Of a DNA stretch of 64,000 nt, positions 26,244 to 35,708 are shown piece after piece (the stretch's first letter is position 1; the number at the start of each line of letters is the position of its first letter). Made by a program: the position numbers and the translations under genes. Source of the DNA: Aestuariivivens marinum (lineage in GTDB: Bacteria; Bacteroidota; Bacteroidia; Flavobacteriales; Flavobacteriaceae); assembly GCF_022662175.1 (NCBI RefSeq), contig NZ_JAKMCR010000005.1:62001-126000 (forward strand), in the 5' to 3' direction. Below the pieces are notes generated by a model, which was given only the letters and a program-made list of their open reading frames with translations, was not told where the DNA came from and ran no database searches.

Positions 26244-28010
26244 TTATATTTTCTTTTCTAGAACTAGAATACGTTCTATATTTCCATTAGAGTCCAGATC
26301 TTTTAATTCTATCCTAGTTTCCTTAATCTCTACAATTTTCCATCTGTGGTTTAAGACACTAAACGGTTCATTATCTCCAAAATATAAACCAAGTCTTAAT
26401 CCTTCTTTTCTATAGGACAACCAAGAGCCTGCAAAAGTACCATTATTAGGGTCAGTAACTTTTACTCTACCAGTCTCAAAAAAACTTAGTGTGTACATAA
26501 AAAACGCATCGTCTTTTTCCAATTCACCTTCAGCAATAAAGTACCTAGTTACTTCCCAATCGCTACTAATCAATACGTCATCAACATAATTAAGATCGTC
26601 GTCTGTATTTGGACAATGTCTTTCCAACACCATTTTATTATCTAAATTACCAAGACTTTCCAGTTTAATTAAACCAGGCTCCAGAAAGGTTATTAACCAC
26701 TCCAGCTGTAAGTTTGGCCTGCCTTCCAATTGAATTTGAAGTACGAATCCAGCATTAAAAGCTAATACATCATAAGTCCCTTGAACAAACTCACCATTCA
26801 CACGTATTTTAACCACATTATCTGGGAAGAATTTTAAAGGCGTACCTATATAATCCTTTTCATTATCCACCCCATCAACACTTAAACGTGTTACTCTCCA
26901 TAAACATTCCTGCAAGTAATTTAGTATACGCTCTTTGGTAACATCGAAAGCAATTTCGCAATTCTTCTTTAAAATGATCCTATTGCCTCCAACTTGGTAC
27001 AATTTAATCCTTCCGTATTCTAAGTCATAAACAATCCATTCTAAGGTAAAGTCTACTAAGGTGTCGAACTCCAATTTAATTAATGCACCGTGGTCTCCAA
27101 TTCGGGTTGTCCAAGTTCCTGTTAATACATCTCCATTTCTAGCACGTACTTTTACGACATTATCTTCCTTGAAAACAACCACGTACTCACGATATTTGTC
27201 ATCTAAATTCTCTTCATTTCTATCAAAATCATGAACTACCCATGGGCAAGTCATTAATAAATTATCCAAACGTTCTTTAGTGAAATCGTCGTCACCGTAA
27301 TCGTTATCATCGTCCTCATCACACGTATCCTTAGCATCTTCAATTGCTGTTTCCAATTCAAAATTGTTATTAACGATTATTTCTGAACCGTCGGCCAATA
27401 TCATAGTAACTGGAAAATTTAAACTAGCTAAAACTTCTTTATCTATTACACGTTTAATAAAACGATGCAATTGAAAATCATTTTCAACCGTAACAACATC
27501 TATAACCTGAAAGTTAGCATTGTATAAAGAAAATGAAATTGGGTATTTGAAATCAATACACTCAATATCATCATCATCTTCATTTTCACCATTACATTTA
27601 GCCACTAGCTCTTCTAGGTGGGTTTTATTTTCAATAACAATCTCCTCATGATCTTCGGTAATGATGGTTATTGGAAATATAATTTCCAATCGATCATCGT
27701 CGTCTTCAAATTTGTCAAAAATGGCTTCAATGGTTTTGAAGTCTTCTTCAGAATCAACAATAATTTCCAAATTGTTCACTACCACGGTTACAGGAAGTTC
27801 TACAGACAAACAACTGGCTCTATCAATAATATTGTCTTTAGAACCATCCCGTTTTGAGGTGGCACTAACCATAGCAGTTAAATTTGAATTGGCGACTAAG
27901 GCCTCTGCTTCATTGGGGGGTGTAATGTCTACGATTTCATCCTGACAAGATGTAAATAGTAAGAGGGCAAAAAAAGGTAGTAGGATTAAGGTTTTTAATT
28001 TCGCTTTCAT
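26244..28010 (-). CDS. Large repeat-built lipoprotein, divergent from an ECF sigma operon
   Basis: A 588-residue lipoprotein (MKAKLKTLILLPFFALLLF, lipobox FTSC); the upstream ATG at 28034 is rejected. The N-terminal half has four related modules starting LPVTVVVNNLEIIV, FPITIITEDHEEIVI, YPISFSLYNANFQVI and FPVTMILADGSEIIV, with acidic linkers (NGENEDDDD, CDEDDDNDYGDDD). The C-terminal half has three lipocalin-like repeats, each running from a K/R-rich helix through a W (CPWVVHDF, CLWRVTRL, SDWEVTRY) to IKL or IEL and a final hydrophobic strand. No enzyme motif is seen. It is divergent from an ECF sigma / anti-sigma / TonB-receptor operon, so it could be a target of that system. Confidence 0.72.
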   Translation of the reverse strand: MKAKLKTLILLPFFALLLFTSCQDEIVDITPPNEAEALVANSNLTAMVSATSKRDGSKDNIIDRASCLSVELPVTVVVNNLEIIVDSEEDFKTIEAIFDKFEDDDDRLEIIFPITIITEDHEEIVIENKTHLEELVAKCNGENEDDDDIECIDFKYPISFSLYNANFQVIDVVTVENDFQLHRFIKRVIDKEVLASLNFPVTMILADGSEIIVNNNFELETAIEDAKDTCDEDDDNDYGDDDFTKERLDNLLMTCPWVVHDFDRNEENLDDKYREYVVVFKEDNVVKVRARNGDVLTGTWTTRIGDHGALIKLEFDTLVDFTLEWIVYDLEYGRIKLYQVGGNRIILKKNCEIAFDVTKERILNYLQECLWRVTRLSVDGVDNEKDYIGTPLKFFPDNVVKIRVNGEFVQGTYDVLAFNAGFVLQIQLEGRPNLQLEWLITFLEPGLIKLESLGNLDNKMVLERHCPNTDDDLNYVDDVLISSDWEVTRYFIAEGELEKDDAFFMYTLSFFETGRVKVTDPNNGTFAGSWLSYRKEGLRLGLYFGDNEPFSVLNHRWKIVEIKETRIELKDLDSNGNIERILVLEKKI

Positions 28011-28158
28011 GATTTTTAATTTAGGGTTCAACATAGCGTTTTGATGATAAAACAGGATAACTATAAAAACTCCTACCCTCTACCCCTAAAAAAATTTAAA
28101 AATTGTAAAAGCTAAATTCCAAAAAGCATTATTTTAGAGGCACCAACTACCAAACCCA

Positions 28159-28674
28159 ATGACAAAACAGCTACATGACAATATTTGTAAGGAACATCTT
28201 TTTTCTTCCATATTTAATAAATATTCTAAAGACCTACATGATTTTCTATATTACAAGTTTGGTGACCGATTAAATCCAAAGGACAAAGTACAGGAAGCTT
28301 TTGTGAAGCTTTGGCAAAACTGTGCAAAAGTAAGGCCAGATAAAGCCAAAAGTTTTGTTTTTACAACGGCCAACAATTTAATGCTCAATGAAGTAGCACA
28401 TCAAAAAGTAGTTTTAAAACATCAACAGACCAAACCTAAAATGTATACCAATGAAAACCCTGAGTTTTTAATGCAGGAACAAGAATACAATGACAAACTG
28501 CAACGTGCGCTATCTAATTTAACCGAACCTCAACGGGTGGCTTTTTTAATGAACCGAGTAGAAGGCAAACGTTTTAAGGAAATAGCAGAACTATTGGATA
28601 TTTCTACCAAAGCAGTTGAGAAACGAATTTATGGCGCATTGGATAAATTAAGAAAGGAGATTAAGGAGTTGTAG
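28159..28674 (+). CDS. ECF RNA polymerase sigma factor
   Basis: A 171-residue sigma-70 family protein. Region 2 is FNKYSKDLHDFLYYKFGD followed by KVQEAFVKLWQN. Region 4 is RALSNLTEPQRVAFLMNRVE and FKEIAELLDISTKAVEKRI, a helix-turn-helix. It is followed by a FecR-type anti-sigma and a TonB-dependent receptor, the three-gene set of cell-surface signalling. It probably directs transcription of its own operon and perhaps the divergent lipoprotein gene. Confidence 0.9.
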   Translation: MTKQLHDNICKEHLFSSIFNKYSKDLHDFLYYKFGDRLNPKDKVQEAFVKLWQNCAKVRPDKAKSFVFTTANNLMLNEVAHQKVVLKHQQTKPKMYTNENPEFLMQEQEYNDKLQRALSNLTEPQRVAFLMNRVEGKRFKEIAELLDISTKAVEKRIYGALDKLRKEIKEL

Positions 28675-28801
28675 TTTTTGACTTTAATTTTACCTTAATA
28701 AACCAAACCTAAATATTGAAACTTGAAACATAGAGCCTGATTTTTTTTCAAAACAGGGTAGGAGAAAATAAAAACTAATTGTTATATAGTTGAATACAGA
28801 A

Positions 28802-29704
28802 ATGATGGACAGAGAAAAACTCATATTAAAATGGTTAAATAACGACCTAAACGATCAAGAACTTCAAGCCTTTAAAACCCTTGAAGATTATGACGATTTA
28901 GAAAGGTTAAACAACAACCTACAAAGCTTTAAGGCTGATGATTATGATTCTAGTAGCGAGTTAGAAAAGGTATTATCTTCCATTAAAACTAAAAAAACAC
29001 AGATAACGAGGCATTGGATAAAACCTTTTATGCGTGTAGCTGCAATTCTTGCCATTTGTTTAAGTGTCTATTATTATAGTACTATGGTAGACACAACATA
29101 TATTACCGATGTTGCCCAAAAAACGATTATACAACTACCAGATGCGTCAAGTGTGTCGCTTAATGCAAAATCAACATTGGTATTTAATAAAAAAGATTGG
29201 AAAAAAGAGCGTGATGTAACACTGGAGGGTGAGGCTTTTTTTAAAGTATCTAAAGGATCTACATTTAATGTAATTACAGAGTCTGGAACCGTAACCGTAT
29301 ATGGTACAGAATTTAATGTAAAGCAACGCGACAATTATTTCGAGGTTATTTGCTACGAAGGTTTAGTTGGGGTTACCCATAATGATCATGAAACTAAATT
29401 AAAACCTGGAGACAGCTTTTTAATTATAGATGGGAAACTAATTGCTAAAGAAAAAGAAAACCGCTCAACACCTTCGTGGCTAAATAACGAAAGTCAATTT
29501 AAAAGTATACCTTTTAAAGCTGTCGTTTCTGAATTCGAAAGGCAATATGGTGTCAATTTTACACTCATGGGAATAGATAGCACACAGTTGTTTACCGGTA
29601 GCTTTTCGCACGATAACATAGATATTGCTTTACAGTCAATTACCTTACCTTTACACTTAACGTACAGTAAAGAAAATAATACTATTATTTTAAAACGTGA
29701 GTAA
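28802..29704 (+). CDS. FecR-type anti-sigma factor
   Basis: A 300-residue inner-membrane protein. A cytoplasmic N-terminus (about 1-75) binds the sigma factor. One membrane helix (FMRVAAILAICLSVYYY, about 77-93) follows. The periplasmic FecR domain carries TIQLPDASSVSLNAKSTL, the family block GEAFFKVSK, TVYGTEFNVK and the C-terminal DUF4974 part. The frame begins with a TTG at 28790, but the ATG pair at 28802/28805 is preferred. Its last 8 bases overlap the TonB-receptor gene, so translation is likely coupled. Confidence 0.88.
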   Translation: MMDREKLILKWLNNDLNDQELQAFKTLEDYDDLERLNNNLQSFKADDYDSSSELEKVLSSIKTKKTQITRHWIKPFMRVAAILAICLSVYYYSTMVDTTYITDVAQKTIIQLPDASSVSLNAKSTLVFNKKDWKKERDVTLEGEAFFKVSKGSTFNVITESGTVTVYGTEFNVKQRDNYFEVICYEGLVGVTHNDHETKLKPGDSFLIIDGKLIAKEKENRSTPSWLNNESQFKSIPFKAVVSEFERQYGVNFTLMGIDSTQLFTGSFSHDNIDIALQSITLPLHLTYSKENNTIILKRE

Positions 29705-32057
29705 AAAAGGTTTACTTAATGTTATTATTGTCTTATTTTTTTTGAACACTTTTTGTATTACTGCTCAAAACGTTCAAAAAGAAAAGCTTAGCCTTGCTTC
29801 CGTTTTGAAGGCATTGGAAATCCTTTACAACGTAAGTTTTTCTTATGCTGATGAAACCATAGAAGATATTACATTAGAACTACCTGAAAATATTATAACC
29901 CTTACCGATGCCATAAATTTTATAAGCATTGAAACCGATTTGAATTTCAAATTGCTAGACAATCGTTTTATTGTAATTACTAAGAAAAAGACCCTTAGCA
30001 GTCATGATTTTAGTACTCAACAACTAGAAGAGGTCGTTGTTGTAAATTACCTAACTTCTGGTTTAACCAAACTAAATGATGGTAGTATCACCTTAAAACC
30101 TGAATCTTTTGGTATGCTTCCTGGATTGATAGAACCCGATGTGCTACAGAGCATTCAGGCACTCCCTGGAGTTTTGAGTGTGGATGAAACCGTATCGAAC
30201 ATCAATGTAAGGGGTGGTACCCACGACCAAAACCTAATACTCTGGGACGGCATAAAAATGTATCAATCGGGACATTTCTTTGGTTTGATTTCAGCTTTTA
30301 ATCCCTATACTACTAAATCTGTTAAGGTTTCCAAAAATGGCACACCAGCAAAATATGGCGATGGGATTTCAAGTATTATCGATATGCATTTATCCAATAC
30401 TATCGACAATACTTTTAATGCTGGATTAGGCTTTAACTTAATTAATGCAGATGGCTTTGCTAAAATACCGTTATCGCACAATACCGAACTACAGCTATCC
30501 ACCCGAAGGTCGATAACCGATATGATTAACACGGCAACATTCGAACAATATTCCAAACGTATATTTCAGGATTCAGATTTTAATAAGGCTAAGGAAAATG
30601 ATGATTTTATATCACAAAATGAATCGTTTTATTTCTATGATATCACAGCTAAGTTCCTTTACGATATTACTAAAAATGATAAAGTAAGATTTCATTTTTT
30701 CAATGTGTTCAATGATTTAAACTACGACGAGCAATTAACCACAAATGACCGTAATGAAGTCTTGAATAGCCAACTCACACAACGCAACTCAGCCATTGGA
30801 CTAACTTACACAAGAGACTGGAACGACGATTTATCAACAAGCATCCAAATATATGTTTCCAATTATGATTTAGATGCCACTAATTTTGATCTTATTAACA
30901 ACCAACGGTTAATACAGGAAAATGAAGTTTATGATGGTTCAATAAAATTGGATTTAAATTACAGGCATAATCAAAATTTTAAATATAATACTGGCTATCA
31001 ATTCACAGAAGTTGGCATAAGTAATTTGGAAGACGTCAATAACCCCGATTTTAAAAGTTATATAAAAGAAGTTAATAGAACCCATTCCTTATATGGTGAA
31101 GGAGCATTTTTATCCAATAATGCCAAAACCAATTTAAAATTGGGAACAAGGTTAAATTACTTAGACAAATTTAACACTCTTTTAATAGAGCCCCGCTTAA
31201 GTTTCAGTCAACGGTTTTTAGATTATTTTAGACTTGAAATTTTGGGTGAACTAAAAAGTCAGACCACTTCCCAAATCATCGATTTGCAAAACGATTTTTT
31301 AGGTATAGAAAAAAGGCGTTGGGTATTGTCCAATAATAATACTGAGGTTACTAGCATTAATGGAGTAAACCTCTTTCCTGTTCCCATTATAAAAAGCAAA
31401 CAAGCCTCTGTAGGATTACATTATAATAAAAATAAACTATTAATTAGTACTGAAGCTTATATTAAAAAAGTAGATGGTATAACGAGTAGAAGTCAAGGTT
31501 TTCAAAATCAATATCAGTTTGTTTACGATACCGGTAGCTATAAAATTAAGGGCTTAGACCTATTAATTAACAAACAATTTAATACTATTTTTAGTACGTG
31601 GTTAAGTTACACCTATAGTAAAAACAACTACCTGTTTTCAACTTTAAATGATGGCGAAGCCTTCCCTAACAATGCTGATATTAGGCATGCTTTGACCTTT
31701 GGAGGTGTTTATACCTATAACGACCTTAAACTAGCTTTAGGAATTAATTGGCATACAGGCAAACCAATAACAAACCCAATAGATGTGACCGATAGTTCAA
31801 CCTCGAGGGAAATTAATTACGAAGCACCTAACAACAGTAACTTAAACGATTATTTACGGACCGATTTTTCTGTTTCCTATGCATTTGAAATTTCAGAAAA
31901 TACCAAAGCTAATATTGGTGCTTCAATATGGAACGTTCTCAATAAAAGAAATGTTATAAACGCTTATTATGCTCTAAATGACGATAACACTTACAGGATG
32001 GTTGAAAATCAATCGCTGGGCATTACACCTAATATTAGTTTTCGTGTTAATTTTTAA
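29697..32057 (+). CDS. TonB-dependent receptor with N-terminal signalling (STN) domain
   Basis: A 786-residue outer-membrane receptor from a GTG start. A signal peptide is followed by an STN domain (KLSLASVLKALEILYNVSFS to FKLLDNRFIVITKK, about 25-100), which in FecA-type receptors contacts the anti-sigma factor. The plug domain contains QALPGVLSVDETVSNINVRG and SGHFFGLISAFNP. The rest is a beta-barrel ending ISFRVNF with terminal Phe. The STN domain plus upstream sigma and anti-sigma genes indicate signal-transducing uptake. No SusD partner follows, so siderophore, metal or other small-ligand uptake fits better than glycan uptake; the ligand is not known. Confidence 0.9.
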   Translation: MSKKGLLNVIIVLFFLNTFCITAQNVQKEKLSLASVLKALEILYNVSFSYADETIEDITLELPENIITLTDAINFISIETDLNFKLLDNRFIVITKKKTLSSHDFSTQQLEEVVVVNYLTSGLTKLNDGSITLKPESFGMLPGLIEPDVLQSIQALPGVLSVDETVSNINVRGGTHDQNLILWDGIKMYQSGHFFGLISAFNPYTTKSVKVSKNGTPAKYGDGISSIIDMHLSNTIDNTFNAGLGFNLINADGFAKIPLSHNTELQLSTRRSITDMINTATFEQYSKRIFQDSDFNKAKENDDFISQNESFYFYDITAKFLYDITKNDKVRFHFFNVFNDLNYDEQLTTNDRNEVLNSQLTQRNSAIGLTYTRDWNDDLSTSIQIYVSNYDLDATNFDLINNQRLIQENEVYDGSIKLDLNYRHNQNFKYNTGYQFTEVGISNLEDVNNPDFKSYIKEVNRTHSLYGEGAFLSNNAKTNLKLGTRLNYLDKFNTLLIEPRLSFSQRFLDYFRLEILGELKSQTTSQIIDLQNDFLGIEKRRWVLSNNNTEVTSINGVNLFPVPIIKSKQASVGLHYNKNKLLISTEAYIKKVDGITSRSQGFQNQYQFVYDTGSYKIKGLDLLINKQFNTIFSTWLSYTYSKNNYLFSTLNDGEAFPNNADIRHALTFGGVYTYNDLKLALGINWHTGKPITNPIDVTDSSTSREINYEAPNNSNLNDYLRTDFSVSYAFEISENTKANIGASIWNVLNKRNVINAYYALNDDNTYRMVENQSLGITPNISFRVNF

Positions 32058-32160
32058 ATTTAAATGACAACATCCTATTTATTAAAACACTCTAAATTTA
32101 TACAAGCTTGACTTTTCTTAATAATTTAAATAAATTGTTGACTTATAAAAAACATTGATT

Positions 32161-32799
32161 ATGAAAAACAAACTCCCTTTTGCGTTAATAATTATTGTGT
32201 TGACTTTTATAACAACCGGCTGTCGTAATAAAGCAAAAGAAGCTGAAACTAAAAAAGCTGAAACAGTTAATTTAGCAAAAGATTCTTCAAATAAATTTAT
32301 TATGTCCATAGACGAATCTACTATTATCTGGTCTGGCTATAAACCTACAGGCTCACATACAGGTACTATAAATTTAAGTCATGGTGAATTGACCATAAAC
32401 GATGGTAAAATTGAAAGTGGAACCTTTAATGTTGATATGGCCTCGCTCAAAGATTCTGAAGCTAATGCCCGATTGGAAAAACATTTAAAAAGTGTCGATT
32501 TTTTTGATGTTCAAAAATATCCCTTTGCTTCTTTTAAAATAACCGGTTTTGAAAACGTTAATGATAAAACACTACTCTCTGGAAATTTAACCCTAAAGGA
32601 CACAACTAACAATGTAACTTTTCCTGTGTCGGTATTTCATACAAACGATTCGGTTAAAGTAGAAAGTGAAACATTTACTATAGATCGCTCTAAGTGGAAT
32701 GTAAGATACGGTTCAAGATCTTTTTTTGATAATTTAGGCGAAAAGTATATCAACGATGATATAGAATTAACGATTGTTGTTAAAGGGAAAAAAGAATAA
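32161..32799 (+). CDS. YceI family lipoprotein
   Basis: A 212-residue lipoprotein (MKNKLPFALIIIVLTFITTGC, Cys21 in the box TTGC). The start ATG 32161 is preferred over the TTG at 32155. A Lys/Ala/Glu-rich spacer is followed by the YceI lipocalin-like barrel: STIIWSGYKPTGSHTGTINL, FNVDMASLKD, VQKYPFASFKI and DRSKWNVRYGSRSFF. YceI proteins bind isoprenoid-type lipids in solved structures. The protein would sit on a periplasmic membrane face. Monocistronic. Confidence 0.88.
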   Translation: MKNKLPFALIIIVLTFITTGCRNKAKEAETKKAETVNLAKDSSNKFIMSIDESTIIWSGYKPTGSHTGTINLSHGELTINDGKIESGTFNVDMASLKDSEANARLEKHLKSVDFFDVQKYPFASFKITGFENVNDKTLLSGNLTLKDTTNNVTFPVSVFHTNDSVKVESETFTIDRSKWNVRYGSRSFFDNLGEKYINDDIELTIVVKGKKE

Positions 32800-32884
32800 A
32801 ACTTGTATTAAATTAGTAATAACCAAAGACAAAACCTATACTAACTAGTTTGAACTTGTTATAGTCTATATTTCATCTTTTACG

Positions 32885-33583
32885 TTACAGTTTTATCTTC
32901 AATAACAAATTAGGGTCTGGACAATTAGATTTAAAAAAGTTTAAATCCTTGATATTACATACTCCCGGATAATCTCCAACCCAACCCTGAAGGTTCTTTA
33001 TGATTTGAAAATGCAAATGTGGCGGATAATCACCATTTATATCTTTACTTCCCAAAGTGCCTATTTGATCTGCTGCCTTAAATATTTGCCCTACTTTTAG
33101 ATGTTTTATAGAAGACAAACTTAAATGACCGTACAAAGTATAGAATTCAAATTCGAAAAGGGTATGTTTCAAAATAATGGTTGGTCCATAATCGCCATAA
33201 TTGCTATTATTACAAAAACTGTGCACTGTTCCTTTCAATGGAGTATAAACAGCTGTATTCGCAGGACACCAAAAATCGATTCCTAGATGGATATTACGTT
33301 CTGAGTTATCTAGATTTAATGTTTTAAAATGTGCGCTACGTTTATAAATAGTTCGTTTTTCCAAATAACCACCATAAGCGGCAAAAGCCTTATGCTTTTT
33401 TATAAAAGTCTCTATATAATTTCCTAATTTTTCAGAAGAGGAAAAATCAAATGAACTGAATTGGGTATTATTTTCCGATAAATCTAATGGGATATATTTT
33501 GAATAGGGTTTAGAAGGATCTAAAACATGGAGTGGTATTGTATTAATGTTATAAAGGCATTTTAAAAAACGACTTGGGTCCAT
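32885..33583 (-). CDS. M23 family (LytM-type) peptidase
   Basis: A 232-residue protein with an M23 metallopeptidase domain in the C-terminal two thirds. Zinc ligands are visible as HLGIDFWCPANT (His and Asp) and HLHFQII (HxH). There is no clear signal peptide, membrane helix or LysM domain, which is unusual for a cell-wall hydrolase, so the location is uncertain. M23 enzymes cut peptide cross-links of peptidoglycan or Gly-Gly bonds. The gene lies downstream of the adhesin-like gene on the same strand, separated by 28 bases. Confidence 0.85.
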   Translation of the reverse strand: MDPSRFLKCLYNINTIPLHVLDPSKPYSKYIPLDLSENNTQFSSFDFSSSEKLGNYIETFIKKHKAFAAYGGYLEKRTIYKRSAHFKTLNLDNSERNIHLGIDFWCPANTAVYTPLKGTVHSFCNNSNYGDYGPTIILKHTLFEFEFYTLYGHLSLSSIKHLKVGQIFKAADQIGTLGSKDINGDYPPHLHFQIIKNLQGWVGDYPGVCNIKDLNFFKSNCPDPNLLLKIKL

Positions 33584-33611
33584 AAAGCATATTTTCCCAA
33601 AACTAAGAAAT

Positions 33612-35129
33612 CTATCGCATAGTTACGTTACTGTACTTAGCATTAACAAGAATACTTTTGTCCGAGCTTAAATCTCCCGTTGAAAAAGAAGAGGTATTAT
33701 CCTTTGCCATTTTACTGGGATGAGTAAACCGGGTACGATTTCCTTTAAATTGAAGGTTATGGGCTGCTTTAGGTAGTACAATAACCGCCTCTGTATTATG
33801 TAAGTTGACATTTAAATTGGTAAAGGCATCATCTATCTTTAAAATTCTTAAATCTCCAATACTTTCATTTATTATAGCATTTCCAAGCAAATTATCAATT
33901 TTAATATTGGAGGAATTTGCCGTAAGCACCAACTGCCCAACCTGTTCCAGATTAGCTTTCTCTACATAATTTAGGGTAAGTTCCCCCACATTCCATTGGA
34001 CAACATGAACAGGTGAATGTGTAGCATTAATGGAAGTAGAACTTCCATTAATGCTTTGTGCTACAAACTTAGTATAGGCTAAATCAGCTTTTAAATTATT
34101 AGTACTCGCTGCCAACTTTAATTCACCATGCTTTACATTAAGCTTTAGTTTAGCACCTTTTGGCATTTTTATCTTTATAGTTTTCTTTACCTTAGAGTGA
34201 GCTTCGCGGTTAACCAAACGCTCCACGATTACACGTCTTTTATCAGCTAGTTTTTCACGCTTTTCACTTAACTTTTCGCGTTCCATCTTATACTTTTCAC
34301 GAGCTCTTTCACGCTCTTCACTCATTTTATCTTTACGTTCTGCCATGGCTTCCATACGTTCGGCTCGTCGTTCCATATGGGCTGCAAAACGCTCTCCCCA
34401 AGCTTCCATTTGTTTTCCATATCGCTCCTCAAATTTTTTACTCCAATCCGCCATTTGTTTAGCATATTTTTCCTCCCATTCCTTTCCAAATTTTTCACCC
34501 CAGGTTTCCATCTCTTTTGCAAATTTCTTCCCAAATTTAGACTCAAATTCCTTAGTATATTCTTCTAAATACTTGTCTCCATCTTTTTTATAGGCATTGT
34601 AATCGAATTTAATACTTTTAACGCCTTCTGGAAGCTCTGGCAATTCTGGAAACTCCGGTATTTCTGGTATTTCTGGTGCCAAAGGCATTTGAGGTATTTC
34701 ATGAAACACAAAGTCAAAATCCAGCTCTGGCAAATCTGCCAATTCAAACTTCAACTCTTCCAGAACAACATCTAAACCATCTATATCTCTAAGATCCAAG
34801 TTATGCACCCAAGCTACCGGTGCATGCCCCCTTGTGTTTACAGTTATCAGAGATGTAGAAGCATCAACATCTACCTCCCAATTTTTTAAAGCTTCTTCTA
34901 ATTCTTCCTTGCTTAAGCCATCACCTTCTATATAAGCTTCTATTTCAACGGTATTTTTATTCCAGGTATCAAATTCGATATTACAATAGCTCGTATTTAA
35001 ATCGATGGTAACATCTTTATCTACTTTTACAGATTGCGATATCTTAGTTAGTTTTTCTTGTGCTGTTAGTGTTGCGAAAACAAAACAACTTAGTATAAAT
35101 AATTTTAATTTTATAATTGACTGTTTCAT
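33612..35129 (-). CDS. Secreted protein with Pro-rich and long charged helical region (DUF4097-like ends)
   Basis: A 505-residue protein with a signal peptide (MKQSIIKLKLFILSCFVFAT, cleavage near TAQ). Residues 25-130 and 320-505 are beta-rich, with repeats such as IKIKMPKGAKLKLNVKHGEL and NSSNIKIDNLLGNAIINES, like DUF4097 putative adhesin strands. Between them lies a Pro-rich spacer (PEIPEIPEFPELPELPEG) and about 130 residues of highly charged helix with regularly spaced W, F and Y (KFGKEWEEKYAKQMADWSK). It forms an operon with a sigma factor and putative anti-sigma upstream (stop-to-start gaps below 20 bases). DUF4097-type proteins often occur with sigma/anti-sigma sets; function unknown. 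Confidence 0.72.
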   Translation of the reverse strand: MKQSIIKLKLFILSCFVFATLTAQEKLTKISQSVKVDKDVTIDLNTSYCNIEFDTWNKNTVEIEAYIEGDGLSKEELEEALKNWEVDVDASTSLITVNTRGHAPVAWVHNLDLRDIDGLDVVLEELKFELADLPELDFDFVFHEIPQMPLAPEIPEIPEFPELPELPEGVKSIKFDYNAYKKDGDKYLEEYTKEFESKFGKKFAKEMETWGEKFGKEWEEKYAKQMADWSKKFEERYGKQMEAWGERFAAHMERRAERMEAMAERKDKMSEERERAREKYKMEREKLSEKREKLADKRRVIVERLVNREAHSKVKKTIKIKMPKGAKLKLNVKHGELKLAASTNNLKADLAYTKFVAQSINGSSTSINATHSPVHVVQWNVGELTLNYVEKANLEQVGQLVLTANSSNIKIDNLLGNAIINESIGDLRILKIDDAFTNLNVNLHNTEAVIVLPKAAHNLQFKGNRTRFTHPSKMAKDNTSSFSTGDLSSDKSILVNAKYSNVTMR

Positions 35130-35144
35130 TGTTTGATTGATGTT

Positions 35145-35708
35145 TTAAGCTGTTTGTGATTGTAATTCAGCTTGTGTTAATTCCTTTAATTGTTCTTTTA
35201 ATCGATACAATAGGTTTAAACGAAGTTTTAAATTATCTATTAAGGCATTAATGGTTAGCTCGGTGGGACCTGCTTTAGTCAACTCTAAAGACAAACGCTC
35301 ATACTCCTTATTGAGTTCGTCGAGTTGGGTAATGTAACCATCGAAAACCTCTTTGGTTTCTGGGGTGTATTTAATTTTTGAAAGTTCTAAATTGATACTA
35401 GCCAAATAGTAATCCTCTACCTTCTTTAACCCTGGCGACACATCACCAAGTGTCTTGGTTTTAGCAACCATAGTCTCTGTTCCATTGGATTCATCATTAA
35501 TATTTAGATAATTAAATGCACCATAGCTTAAACCTAAAAGCACTACAACACTAGCTGCAATATTGTACCATCTAAACGATTGACGCTTAGCTTGCGGCAA
35601 TGCTTCATCTAATTTTTTAAGAAACCGTTCCTGATGGTTTTCTGGCATTTTTTCGATCGAAAACTTTTCATTCTTAAATAATTCTCTAATATCCTGTGCC
35701 ATTTTCAT
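35145..35708 (-). CDS. Putative anti-sigma factor (one membrane helix)
   Basis: A 187-residue protein with a soluble N-terminus (about 1-45), one helix (YNIAASVVVLLGLSYGAF, about 48-65) and a C-terminal helical region rich in Leu and Glu. Its start overlaps the end of the ECF sigma gene by 23 bases, as is common for sigma/anti-sigma pairs. No zinc ZAS motif is seen. The overlap and topology support an anti-sigma role; the protein is not a FecR. The start could be the ATG at 35708 or 35702. Confidence 0.7.
   Translation of the reverse strand: MKMAQDIRELFKNEKFSIEKMPENHQERFLKKLDEALPQAKRQSFRWYNIAASVVVLLGLSYGAFNYLNINDESNGTETMVAKTKTLGDVSPGLKKVEDYYLASINLELSKIKYTPETKEVFDGYITQLDELNKEYERLSLELTKAGPTELTINALIDNLKLRLNLLYRLKEQLKELTQAELQSQTA

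Noticed and set aside
26244-28010. Acidic linkers as calcium-binding EF-hand or type 3 thrombospondin repeats
   Set aside because: The Asp runs lack the spaced DxDxDG pattern, so no calcium-binding loop can be claimed.
34345-34593. Plus-strand ORFs opposite the charged-helix region
   Set aside because: They are antisense shadows of the repetitive Lys/Glu codons of the real gene.
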